64,000 nucleotides of DNA from Alopecurus myosuroides (Eukaryota > Streptophyta > Magnoliopsida > Poales > Poaceae): positions 312,466,949 to 312,530,948 of the forward strand of contig CM054060.1 in the NCBI GenBank assembly GCA_028641055.1, written 5' to 3'. Below are positions 9,449-20,335 of the stretch, piece by piece. The notes below the pieces were generated by a model that was given only the letters and a program-made list of their open reading frames with translations, made no database searches and was not told where the DNA came from. The first letter of the stretch is position 1. Each line of letters starts with the position of its first letter. Both the position numbers and the translations under genes were made by a program.

Positions 9449-12447
9449 ATGGCCTCCGAAGCCGAACGAGCTGCGGCTGCCGCCGCTGCTGCCACCGAGG
9501 CCGCTGCTGCTGCTGAGGTCGCCAACGCTGCTGCTGCCGCCGCCTCTGCTACGGCTACTGCCAATTGGCCAACTGCAGGGTATAGCACGTTTATCCCTGT
9601 CATTATTATTTTCATGTGTGCAACACTAGTAGTTCGCGTAGATTTATCTACTATAAATCTAGTATGCACGAACATGGTTAAATATCAGTATGTTTACATC
9701 ATGTTCATGATTTATACTTGGATTAATTTAATCTGTAAATTGCCTAAATTCTTAACAATCCAAAAACCTAATCGCGTAGGCAATTTTCGATTCATGGTTT
9801 TGCTACTGCACTGAAACCGGACCCGTTTACGGGGACGTACTTTAAGCGTTGGCAGACCAAAACATTCTTATGGCTCACGGCTATGAACGTGTTCTGGGTC
9901 GTCGGTGTCACTCCCACGGAAACGATTACTCTTGATCAGGAGAAGGCGTTTAGGGATGCCACCGTCGTCTTTGTTGGATGCGTTCTAAGCGTGATCGGAG
10001 AGAAGTTTGTTGACGCATATTTACATGTGCGGGTTGCCAAGGACTTGTGGGAGACGCTCGAATCCAAATTCGGCGCAACCGATGCTGGCAGCGAGATGTA
10101 CAGTGTAGAGCAGTTCCATGACTACAGAATGGTCGAAAACCGTTCTGTTTTGGAGCAGGCTCATGAGATACAGTGCATCGCTAAGGAGATTGAAATTCTC
10201 AAGTGCGTGTTACCGGGCAAGTATGTCGCAGGATGCATAATCGCCAAGCTGACTAATTCCTGGAGGAGCTTTGCCACTACTCTGAAACATCAGAGGCGTG
10301 AATTCTTAGTAGAGGATGTCATCGGCCATCTGAGTGTTGAGCAGAATTCGAGGGCAAAGGACTCGCATGGAAAAGGGAATGAAGGGACTTCTGCGGCCAA
10401 TATGGTACAGAAGAACTACAACTCCCACAAGAACAAGGCGAGGACTGGTGTCCAGCAGAATACCGACTTCAAGAAGAAGGCTAAGAAGACCTTCAAGAAG
10501 GATAAGAAGAAAGATGGCTGCTTCACTTGTGGTTCACTGGAACACTGGGCTGGGAAGTGCCCAAAGAAGTATGTGAAGTCAGGACAGGATTCCAAGGCTG
10601 TCAACATGATCGTGAGCAACAATGAGAATGGGGCATCTGGGTATGGTAATTTGTTTACTGTATTTTCAGTTTGTCAATCTACTGATTGGTGGATTGACAC
10701 AGGTGCAAACATTCATGTGTGTGCTGACATCTCATTGTTTTCTTCTTATCAGGTCACAAGGAACGGGTCCGTATTGATGGGGAACGGCGCAAGTGCTTCT
10801 GTACTTGGTGTTGGCACGGTCGATCTGAAGTTTACTTCGGGAAGGATCGTGCAGCTCAAGAACGTGCAGCATGTCCCCGCCATCAAGAAGAATCTCGTTA
10901 GTGGCTCCCTTCTATGTAGAGAAAGATTTAAGTTGGTTTTCGAGTCCAATAAAGTAGTTGTAACGAAATATGGACTGTTTGTTGGAAAAGGGTATGAGTG
11001 CGGAGGTCTGTTCCGTTTTTCCCTCGCTGATTTTTGTAATAAAGTCGTGAACAATATTCATTCGAGTGTTAATGAAACATAAGTTTGGCATTCACGTCTT
11101 TGTCACGTTGGTTTCAGTTGCATGACGCGGTTAGCAAAACTAAATTTAATTCCAAGTTTCACTTTAGACAAAGGTTCTAAGTGCCATTCGTGTGTACAAG
11201 CAAAGCAACCTCGCAAGCCCCACAAGGCTGCGGAGGAGAGACACTTGGCGCCATTAGAACTCATACATTCTGATCTCTGTGAGATGAATGGTGTGTTGAC
11301 TACAGGTGGAAAGAGATACTTCATGACATTAATAGATGATTCCACTAGGTTTTGCTATGTATATCTGTTAAACACTAAAGATGAGGCTCTACACTACTTT
11401 AAAATCTATAAGGCAGAAGTTGAGAATCAACTTGAAAAGAAAATTAAACGAATCCGGTCAGATCGTGGTGGAGAGTATTTTTCTAATGAGTTTGACTCTT
11501 TCTGTGCGGAACATGGCATTATTCACGAGAGGACGCCTCCCTATTCACCTCAGTCAAATGGGGTTGCCGAAAGGAAAAAACGTACTCTAACAGATTTGGT
11601 TAACGCCATGTTAGATACATCGGGTTTATCCAAGGCATGGTGGGGGGAGGCTATATTGACATCATGTCATGTCCTGAATAAAGTTCCAACGAAAGACAAT
11701 GAGGTCACTCCCTATGAGCAATGGGAGAAGAGAAAAACAACACTCTCGTACTTACGTACTTGGGGCTGTTTGGCAAAAGTCAATGTGTCGATCCCCAAAA
11801 AGCGTAAACTTGGACCAAAGACCATGGATTGCGTTAATTTGGGATACGCTAAGAATAGCGTTGGCTATAGATTTCTAGTAGTGAAATCTGAGGTACCTGA
11901 CATGAAGGTCGGTACGATTTTGGAGTCTAAAGATGCTACATTCTTTGAGGATATTTTTCCTATGAGAGATATGCAAAGCACTTCTAGACAGGAATCAGAG
12001 GAGATTCCTGAACCTGCCATTCCTATGGAATATTATGAACAAACACATGATGAGAATCCTGAGAAGGATGGCGAGGAAACCCTTGGTAGGGGCAAGAGAA
12101 AGAGGACTGCAAATTTCTTTGGTGATGATTTCCTTGTGTACCTTGTGGATGATACTCCCACTTCTATTTCAGAAGCTTATGCATCTCCAGATGCTGACTA
12201 CTGGAGAGAAGCGGTCCGTAGCGAGATGGATTCCATCATGGCTAATGGAACGTGGGAGATCACTGAACGTCCTTATGGTTGTAAACCATTAGGATGTAAG
12301 TGGGTGTTCAAAAAGAAGCTTAGGCCTGATGGTACGATTGAAAAGTACAAGGCTAGACTTGTGGCCAAGGGTTATTCCCAAAAAGAAGATGAAGATTTCT
12401 TTGACACTTATTCACCTGTGGCCAGACTGACCACCATTCGAGTATTA
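9449..12447 (+). pseudogene. Copia 2 gag-pol with a probable 200-bp intron and one stop; truncated in RT
   Basis: Starts at ATG 9449 with an alanine-rich N-terminus. A GT-AG segment 9580-9779 (200 bp, A/T-rich) can be removed with phase kept; it rejoins a frame that runs through the gag UBN2 domain, the zinc knuckle CFTCGSLEHWAGKC (about 10521-10562) and the protease motif WWIDTGANIHVC (about 10687). A single TAA at 11080-11082 interrupts the frame. After it come the integrase zinc motif, the catalytic core ([33 protein letters not shown]) and the first RT block ending at TYSPVARLTTIRVL. Open frame then runs into the inserted element and stops at 12507. Apart from the TAA and the insertion I saw no frameshift, so it decayed little before it was split. 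Confidence 0.87.
9580..9779 (+). other. Candidate intron in Copia 2 gag
   Basis: Donor GTATAG at 9580 (after CAGG), acceptor CGCGTAG ending at 9779. The interior is A/T-rich, unlike the GC-rich exon before it. Exon 1 is 131 nt, so it ends two bases into a codon; one base from exon 2 completes it and the downstream frame is exactly the gag frame. Unspliced, translation stops at 9812-9814. The donor is not a strong match, so splicing is inferred. Confidence 0.6.
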
Positions 12448-14104
12448 TGTGACGCCCCGAAATCGGGTGCTATGCAGATTTCAGCATTTCCGCCAAAATC
12501 CACATAATAACCGATTCCAGGTTGCCACTTGTGATAGCATTACAACAGTTCACGAATAATCCACAACAACAACAGAGGAGGTATATACAAGACGACTCAA
12601 ACGAGTCGAGGATACAACTGATACAATACAAAGATCCAAATAACAGCGGAAGAAACAACATAGCGTCCGACTACGGACAAGATACAAACTGGACTAAGAG
12701 TCCTGAAGATAACCGATGGCGTCCAATCCCTGCCCAGGCCAGGCCGGAGGGATTCCCAAGCTAACGTTGTCAGACTTCAAACATGTTGACTGCAATGTGG
12801 AATATGCAGCCACGAAAAGGATTCGTGGGTCAGTACGGTTAAGTACTGGCAAGTGGATAACCCATACTCACAAGATACCAGCGTAACCAATCATCACAAG
12901 ATACAAATACTTTGGGTACAACGGAAAGGAAGGGATTATTGCAAAGAAGCGGCAGCGGGCTGCACTAACTAACTATAGCGCGCTACAACATTCGGCTAAG
13001 AGAAAGGGATAAGATAGCGCGACAAAACCAACTATAACTACTCACCAAGGAAACTCACACTGTTGATTAAGGTGACATTCATTTTTATGGTGGAGGTGAT
13101 CTATATTACTAGTCAAGTTATCATCGTTAAGTGTAAGTTGTCTGAGTACTTGTTAGCCAGCACTTTCACCAAGTCATCCATAACCGCGGACAACACGGCT
13201 TCTCGAGAAGATTTAACCCTGCAGGGATGCACCAATTTGGCCGTACACGTAAGAATGACCCGCAAGATGGAAAGGCCCTTCCACCAAGCGAGGCACTCAA
13301 CACAACCCAACTCTTCTTCGCATCAAGCCCAAAGAACCCCGTGCAATTGAGCGCACGGCTAATCAAGCCCCACGAAGAAAAGGAGACCCTCATAGCACTC
13401 TAAGAACGTGTCTCCCTAAATGCCGACTATAAAAGTTCCACCCTGGCGCCAAGGGTTCGCACCTGCATATGCATGCGGCAAATGGAAAACCCGAACTAAA
13501 TGAGGCAATTTGGACGAGATGCGAATCGAATCAAAGTTGCGGGGGGCGCCCATACTCGCTTCCCACATGCGGTTAGCGCGCTCATCATGGATCGGAGGAC
13601 AAGACCCTTTTCCTAATTAAGGTCGACACTAGCAGGCCTCAAAACCACGCCGGGCCTCCTGCCGGTGCCTCATCATCAAATTATTATTACCCAAAACATT
13701 AACATGTTGTTGATTAAGTTGAAACCCAACTATCAAACTAAACAGGTGATAAGACGGACAACAAGACTCGAGCACAAACAAATCTAAGTATACTTGCCTG
13801 GAATCCAGCAAGTAGAGGTACATCCGCAGAACTTGTCGATGCTCACATCATCTCAACGTCCTATCCGCGAAGAAGCAACAAACTAGAACAAACACCGGAT
13901 GCAACAATTACTACTACGGCAAAAGATCCAGCATGATCAAGACATGGATGCATGACAAGTTTAAGGATGCATCAAAGATAAACTAGTTGGCATGGTAAAC
14001 ATATTTAAATGGGCCCATATGCAATTTGGATTGCATATGGAAAAGCCCATGAATTAATGTTGAATTAAATGATTTACAAATAACCATCATGTGAAAGTTG
14101 ATTA

Positions 14105-14816
14105 GAATGATGCATGGATGATGAAAACAATAAGAAAACAACAATGGCTTCAGTTTGATATGTTGTTTACCAAGTTTGGAATTTTATTTATTAAGTTATG
14201 AACTTTGGCATTTTAAATGATTTAAACAAACATTTGTTGTTTTCACCAATTTTAAATGTTCAAAACAGATAACCAAATTTATATTTGGAAAGAACACAAA
14301 ATTTTAGATGGAATACATATTTCATTTGTTGAATTTGGATTTTGGATGAGCAAGTTATTAAATTGACAATTTTTAAATGCATTAATTAACAAATAGTTGT
14401 TTTCAGCAATTTAAATTGTTCAAAACAGAAAACAAAGTTGATATTTGCAAAGTTCATGAAAAATGGGATGGAAAACATATTTTACATGTTCAAAAAGAAT
14501 TTAGTTTGACCAAGTTATTAATTTAGCAATTTTAAATGAATTAAACAAGATTTAAATAATTTAACCAAGTTTAATTATTCAAAACAGGAAACAAAGTTTA
14601 TATTTGGAAAGCTTGTTCAATTTTGCATGGAAAACATATTTTACATGTGCCATTTGAGTTAAATTTGAAATAGTTATGAATTTGACCAAATTTGAAAGAG
14701 TTGTTTGAATTTGAATTTTTGAAACCATTTGAAATGTTCAAAACATACTACAAATGGTTTAAACATGTAGAGAATTTAATTTAGCATGGAATACATATAA
14801 AGTTTGAATTATTTGG
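14105..14816 (-). repeat. Degenerate ~150-bp A/T-rich tandem repeat in the LTR
   Basis: Four to five units share, in order, TTGTTTTCA, AATTTTAAATGTTCAAAACA, a (T)ATATTTGGAAAG phrase, ATGGAAAACATATTTTACATG and a GACCAAGTTATTAA phrase. Approximate unit starts are 14105, 14236, 14397, 14550 and 14701. Identity between units is modest. Confidence 0.6.
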
Positions 14817-15121
14817 AGATGTGGTTTGAAAGATATGGGCAAAAGAAGTTTAGGGGCTAATCTGCCAAAATACAGGGGCCTGCTTTGAAGGAAACAGTGC
14901 GTGGAGGGGCTTTTGTGCAAAACAGAAGAAAAGCAGGGGCCTGGGTGCGAAAGTGCCAGATCCAGATCTGGATCTGGACTTTTCTCAACGAGGGCGGAGG
15001 CAGCCCCAGCGGCTGACCTGCGGGGCCAGGCAACGGGGTGCTGGCGTGGCGCGCGGGTGGACGTTGGCGTGGCCTCCACGTCGCTGACGTGTGGGGCCCG
15101 CGGCGCACTGTAAAAACCCAG

Positions 15122-15212
15122 AAAAAAGGTTTGGCCTTGCGCGGCCGGGGGGGATCGAACTCGCGCCGCGAAGTGCTGCGCCAAGAGGCCCTGGCCACTA
15201 GGCCACGGCGCT
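15122..15212 (-). ncRNA. tRNA-like Pol III unit (degenerate) inside the LTR
   Basis: On the minus strand a perfect box A, TGGCCTAGTGG (15205-15195), is followed 44 nt later by a box B, AGTTCGATCCC (15161-15151), the spacing of a real tRNA. A run of six T (15127-15122) lies where a Pol III terminator would be. T-arm and acceptor pairing are imperfect (about half the pairs hold), so this is a tRNA-derived sequence rather than a working tRNA. It points the same way as the host element. Confidence 0.65.
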
Positions 15213-16305
15213 GATTGTTGATGGATAGAAGGCGCTGCGCTAGATGGGGTCACCATCGCGGATGGTTTCCTGACGAAACTGAACATTACGAAACTGTAGC
15301 CCGACAGATACAGAATACGCGGCCGCCGGCGACTTGCAGCATGCGGCGCGCGACGGCGTCGCTCCCAGAGCACAAGGGAGGGGAAAGGAAGGGGGTCCCG
15401 AGGGACAGGCGGCTCACCGAGGCGCTTCGTCGACGCCGGGACGGGGAAGGCAGGAGACTCGGGACGACGCTGTCTGACGGAGCTGCGGCCGTCAGGAGAT
15501 GGGCGGCGGAAGAACTCGACGGCGTGGCCTCCAGAAGGCCTCCCAGGGTCGGCCGAGGCAGCGAGGGCGAAGAAGAATGTCCGCCGATTCCATTCCCGCA
15601 GAGACCTTGGCCGAAGGACGAGCGTAGCGGTGGCGCCATGCTCTCGAAGGTGCAGCCATGGAGGCCCTCCGAAAATTCAGAAACAGAAGTGAATTTCAGA
15701 GAGGAATTTGGGGAATTGAGGGAGAGGTAAGAAGATGAGATCCAGATCTCCAGAGGCTAGGGTTCTGGGGGCGCCGGGGTCTCTTTCTTGTAGAGGAGGG
15801 CAGAGGGGGAGCAGGTGAGAGGGGCTCACGTGGGTGGTGGAGCTCTGCCTGCTTTCCAGCGTGGAAAGAAGATGACGCTCGGGGAGGAAGAGGGGAGAAG
15901 GCCGAAAGGGTACGGGCTTCGGTGGGCTGCGAGGCAGGGGTAGTAGGTGGGCTTGGCTCGTTTTGGGCTGGCCTGCCTCCCCCTGCTGGTTTGTTTTCCT
16001 TTTGTATTTTTTTTTGTAAGAGAGAAAAAAGAGATAAGCAAAAATGAATTTTGGGGTAGTTTTACATTTCAGAAAATTATGAAACAAGTTTCTATGCACT
16101 TGGCATCTAAAATGCCTAGTTGCACAAGTTTTGGTTTTTCCAAAATTCAAAAGTTTCTATTAATGTTTGCATTTGAATGTGAAAACTAAATTGGTTTGAA
16201 TTTTGAATTGTTTTGCAAACAAGGGTGCAAATGATGCATGATGCAATGCCAAGAAAAGGAAAAGCAACCAAATTTATTTGGGGGGGAAATACCCCGGGTG
16301 TTACA

Positions 16306-16820
16306 GACGACACCACTAACAAGGGATTGCGTCCCCGCAATCCACCCAATAACCCGGGAGGGGAAAGAAGTTCGACTATCGATTCTTCATGCCTCCAGTT
16401 GATCTTCTCGACACCACTAACAAGGCTTGTCGACACCACTAACAAGGCTTCTCGACACCACTAACAAGAGATTCTTGCTCGGATTGATGACGATGTTCTT
16501 CCACCAGGAATCTTCCGATGATCGAACCTATTAGGTTAAAGGCTCAGAAAACGTCCACCCACGTAGGATCCTAAACCTTGAAAATAGACAAGAGGGGAGA
16601 CTCCAGAACAAATAAAATGGGAGGAGAATAGAATAGGGATAAGGAGAAAACAAGAATCCTATTGAGATGTTTCCAAAACAGGTTTTGCACAAATAGTTTT
16701 TGACACTCTAAGAACACGACCGTTAGCGAGGTTATCCTACAGGCTTTGCGGACCCGTTGCTTCGATAGCCATTCGTATCGAAACAACTTCCGGAATCGGA
16801 AACCATGCTCTGATACCATT
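16306..16820 (-). other. Minimal 515-bp interior of the LARD-like element
   Basis: No coding capacity. A 15-bp phrase GACACCACTAACAAG occurs four times, at about 16309, 16413, 16434 and 16455. No clear polypurine tract precedes the 3' LTR on the minus strand, so the interior may have been shortened by deletion between such repeats. Confidence 0.7.
16807..16818 (-). promoter_or_regulatory. Primer-binding site, initiator tRNA-Met (LARD-like element)
   Basis: TGGTATCAGAGC on the minus strand, two bases from the end of the 5' LTR at 16821. The match continues into CATGG. It fixes the element's orientation as minus. Confidence 0.88.
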
Positions 16821-16956
16821 TGTGACGCCCCGAGATCGGGCACTATGCAGATTTCAGCATTTCCGCCAAAATCCACATAATAACCGATTCCAGGTTGCCA
16901 CTTGTGATAACATTACAACAATTCACGAATAATCCACAACAACAACAGAGGAGGTA
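16821..16956 (-). repeat. 5' LTR of LARD-like element, first piece
   Basis: 136 bp homologous to 12448-12583, cut by LINE A at the 16-bp duplicated target. It continues at 37287. Confidence 0.88.
16941..16956. repeat. 16-bp target-site duplication of LINE A, left copy
   Basis: AACAACAGAGGAGGTA, identical to 37271-37286 directly after the LINE A poly-A. Length and A-rich start are typical of L1 target-primed insertion. Confidence 0.93.
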
Positions 16957-17114
16957 CGATCGTAACTTCTATGATATAACATCATAGAGTAGAACATCTA
17001 GGGCTCCACGTCTAGGCGATCTGGCGGCGGTCTAGGGCTGCGGCCCTCCTCCCCGTCGGTGGCTACTCCGGCGCCGACGTACACTTTCCCCCTTCTGCTT
17101 GTAGGTTTTCGGTG

Positions 17115-20100
17115 ATGGCTCATGTGGGTTTATGGCGGTGGAGGGTGCAGTTTGTCACGGGTCTTGTTACCCGTGATAAAACCCTGTACCATTGTTTTCT
17201 ACGTCTGGATCCTGCTTCTCGCCGTCTGGATCTGCTGGATGCATCCCTGGTGAAGGTTGACGCGAGGGATCTGCGCAAGTATGAGGTAATACACCCTGGA
17301 TCTACGATCTATTTTCCTTGTCACGCTGCTTTGGTTGGAGCCAAGATCCCACGCCATAATGATTATCCTGAGGAGGTTTTATCCTCTGATCCGGTGGATC
17401 CATCAGTTTTTGCGGTTCAGGCTGCACGTGCATTAGGGTTTGACTTCACTCCTGGTGAGAACTTTGCTGCCAAAATTCAAAAGAGGTTTTCTATTCCAGT
17501 ACATGCAGATAAATCTATTGGATCCTTCTCCATGGTAGTGTCTTTTGCTCGTTACACGTTCAGTCTGGATTCGGATACTGTGAGTATAGCTTTGGAAGCA
17601 GCTATTGGTGGCTACTGTGGTGATTTGAAAGTGTTTAGGCTGGCTGATAATGTCTTTGGGTTCTCGGTATCTTGCAAGCAAGTTGGTTTCTCCATTTTGC
17701 AGTTACGATCTTACAGTTGCCTACATTTCAAATGTTATTTTCACCTGTGGAGTAATGGTGGCCCTAATTGGCAGCGTGAGTATACATTTTGGCTCAAGGA
17801 GTGTGAGAATGAATGGACTTTGGTCTCGAGGAAGAATAAGCAGGCTAAACCTAAACCTTTTGTCCCTCAAATTTATAAGCCTGTTGCTGCTGAGAAATTA
17901 CATTCGGTGGCTAGTGTATGTGATTCTTTTGACAATGCACTTATACATGATGACTCTAAGTTTGCACAGGCAGATGGTATTGAAAAGGAGTTAATCAATG
18001 TGGATTCTCCAAGGGATGGGAAGAAGGTTGTGGATGAGCTCTCGCTTGATGCTAATATTTTTTCTGTTGGAGTTGAGGGTTTGCTCCCTTCTGTGGATTT
18101 AGGGCCGGTAAGTGTTGAGGCAGACGTCGAATTCAAGTCGTGAGACTGTCGGAGATGCCTAGCGATGGGCCACGCTACTGCTAGATGTACTAATAAAATT
18201 CGATGCAAGCTCTGCTCCAGATATGGGCATAAGGCCAAGTACTGTTTAGGGAGGGTCCAATTATCTAAACGTTGGACACCCAAAAAGGCAAGCCCAAGCT
18301 CTGTCGGGACCGTGAAGGACTCCTTGGTCGATACAGCTTCCTCTCTTATAGTCTCGGCTTCTCCGGGGGTGCTTGCCTCGACTTCTACTCCCGTGCCTCC
18401 ACCCCCAAATCCACCTTTTCGAGATTTGACGCTAGGTGTTGCAGCCCCTGTCGGAACCATGGCCAACTTCGAGATGGATCCTTTGCCGTGGCTGCCATGG
18501 GGGCATCAAGTCATCGATGGAGGTCCTACTAGGCTCCCTCGCACTTTCTGCAATCCGGCGCAAGACCCTCCTGAACTTCATCGTGCCTTCTGCTATGCTA
18601 TGGTTCATCCGGTTCCACCGCCGGGCACGGAAGAGTTCTGGAGAACGCAGGTTCGTGTATTCCTGACAGAACATCTGGATAGAAACATTGTTGAGGATCA
18701 GCCTGCTGTATTTGGTGTTGGTTTGTTCGAGATGGTTAGTGTTAATTCTCGAAACGCACTGGTTCAACATGGCCCGTTTGATATGCACCTTCCTGGAGTT
18801 TCAGTACGGTCTGTGGAACCAGAAAGAGCGTTGAATCATAGGGCTGAGCATGGATTTAGGCGTGGTTGGTTGATGTTCCTAGGTGTGCCGCCAGATTACA
18901 GAAACACGGCTGACATTATCAATGATGTCTCGACTTTCGGCAAATACATTACCTGGAACATAGATGATCCAATTAAGTCACGGATTTTAGTTCTTGCGGA
19001 ATTTTCTTCACCTGCTAAGGTTCCTCGTGATGTGGTTTTCTGTAAGTTTTCAACAGTGGGAGCTCTGAAAGAATCATGGACTGCACCTGTTTACATTCTG
19101 TCGGCTGAATTTGCAGACCAGCTACCTGCAGATGAAGATGAGATGCCTCTTGATGGAAACCCACACCCACTTCCAGGTGGATTAGTGCCCAATGGTAATA
19201 TGTTTGTGGGACCTCAGTACCCTGAAATTGGCTGGGATCATGTTCAACAACAGCAGGAGGTTGGGAATCATCAGCATCAAGATTTGGGAGAGCAATGGAA
19301 TGTGATGCAGGAAGGAGCAGAGGATCAGGTTTCTATGGTATTAAATCCCTCTGAGGCCTCAGTTTCTTCAGGGCACAACCCACCTCTTCAGTTCAATCAA
19401 GTTTTACAGGTTGGGTTGGTGCAGACTGTTTTTGGACCTTGCCTTCCACCACAGATGATTTGGACTAGGTTTTTTGAAAATGCTATGCCTCAGATTTTTC
19501 TTCAATCAGTTCCTGCTTCAGTGGATTGTTCTCCTTTCTGGATGCTTAATCTTAATAAGCGTTCCTGGACTCAAGCCTTTGATAAGATGTATGATGTTTC
19601 TGGTATGTTTGCTAAGCAAGGGCACTCGCCAAGACTGAAGCTGTATAAGGCTAAGCACACCAGTTTGCAAAATTCTGTCATTGATAAGGCGCAACAAGCT
19701 GATATAGTTTTTCAGTCCACTAGCACTGATAAACCTATCATTTCTCAATCTGCAAGGCTTAAGGCTAAGAAGTTGGAGTTGTTAGGGGGTTCTGTCAGAC
19801 GCAGTGCCAGGCAAAGGGAGCTTAAGAATGGTTTTAAACCTTCCCCTTTGCTGGATGGTCATGTATCTTCCAGGAAACGTGCAAAAAAGTGTAACATTAA
19901 CAGTGAAGCTTCAGGATCGACTTCTTTGGCTAAGATCTCGAGGGAGCACAAGCAGCATTCTGACAAGGACAAATCCAGTGATCCTGAAGAAGTACAACCC
20001 TACACTTCCATCAAAACTTTGCAGCAGATTGGGCTAGGTTTGGAGATTGACAAAGCACTTTTATCCAAGGAGAAGCTTACAGCTATGACTCCTTCAACAT

Positions 20101-20123
20101 CTTCAGATAGCTCTGATGTTTAG
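17115..20123 (+). pseudogene. LINE A ORF1: DUF4283/CCHC-type RNA-binding protein with one stop
   Basis: About 1000 codons from ATG 17115 in one frame, with a TGA at 18141-18143. The first part is a compact domain (FSMVVSFARYTFSLD ... QREYTFWL). A CCHC zinc knuckle begins two codons after the stop (CRRCLAMGHATARC, then a second CKLCSRYGHKAKYC). The region after about 18460 (PLPWLPWGHQVIDGG ... GWLMFLGVPPDYRNTAD) resembles the DUF7597/DUF4283-like module that I recall from many unnamed grass proteins. A basic tail (RRSARQRELK, SSRKRAKK) looks like a nuclear signal. In L1 elements ORF1 coats the RNA. It is longer than the usual plant L1 ORF1. The domain name is from memory and should be searched. 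Confidence 0.8.
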
Positions 20124-20335
20124 TTTCCCTTTCTTCATGGAGTTTATGGATGGGTGGGCAGTGCAGGGTGTGTCTTTCTTTTATCTTTGGAACTGTAGTC
20201 CTTTGGGTGTGTTGGGTCCTGTGGTATACTTTCTGTATCTGTCAGCTGGGACCTGTTTTTGTTATGTTAGAACTTATGTGCTTTTGTTATCTCCAACTGT
20301 ACCAGTTTGTGTTTATCAATCTTCAATCAGTTGTA

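Larger units (their letters stand above)
8640..12447 (+). mobile_element. 5' part of a second Copia element (Copia 2), cut off inside RT
   Basis: The left LTR region carries the motif TAGTCCCACATTGCTAGTTGGGAG (8776-8799), a TATA box near 9195 and ACGT-core repeats. Gag, protease, integrase and the start of reverse transcriptase follow in a single frame. Coding stops mid-RT at 12447, where TGTGACGCCCCGA begins another element. The rest of RT, RNase H and the 3' LTR are nowhere in the window. The left border is uncertain by perhaps 60-100 bp because no second LTR is available and no tRNA-Met primer site was found before gag. Confidence 0.8.
12448..16305 (-). repeat. Whole 3' LTR of the LARD-like element
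   Basis: 3858 bp, TGTGACG...GTTACA on the plus strand. Contents in order: a unique 1.5 kb, A/T-rich degenerate repeats (about 14105-14816), a tRNA-like unit (15122-15212), and a GC-rich 0.8 kb with several overlapping minus-strand open frames (15286-15639, 15677-16150 and others). I judge those frames spurious, since they overlap and lack motifs. Confidence 0.83.

Noticed and set aside
9433..9675. Minus-strand alanine-rich frame
   Set aside because: Shadow of the alanine-rich gag first exon (GCN codons read backwards).
14759..16150. Minus-strand frames of 113-204 codons in the LARD-like LTR
   Set aside because: Mutually overlapping in a GC-rich non-coding region, low-complexity Pro/Ser/Arg content, no known motif.
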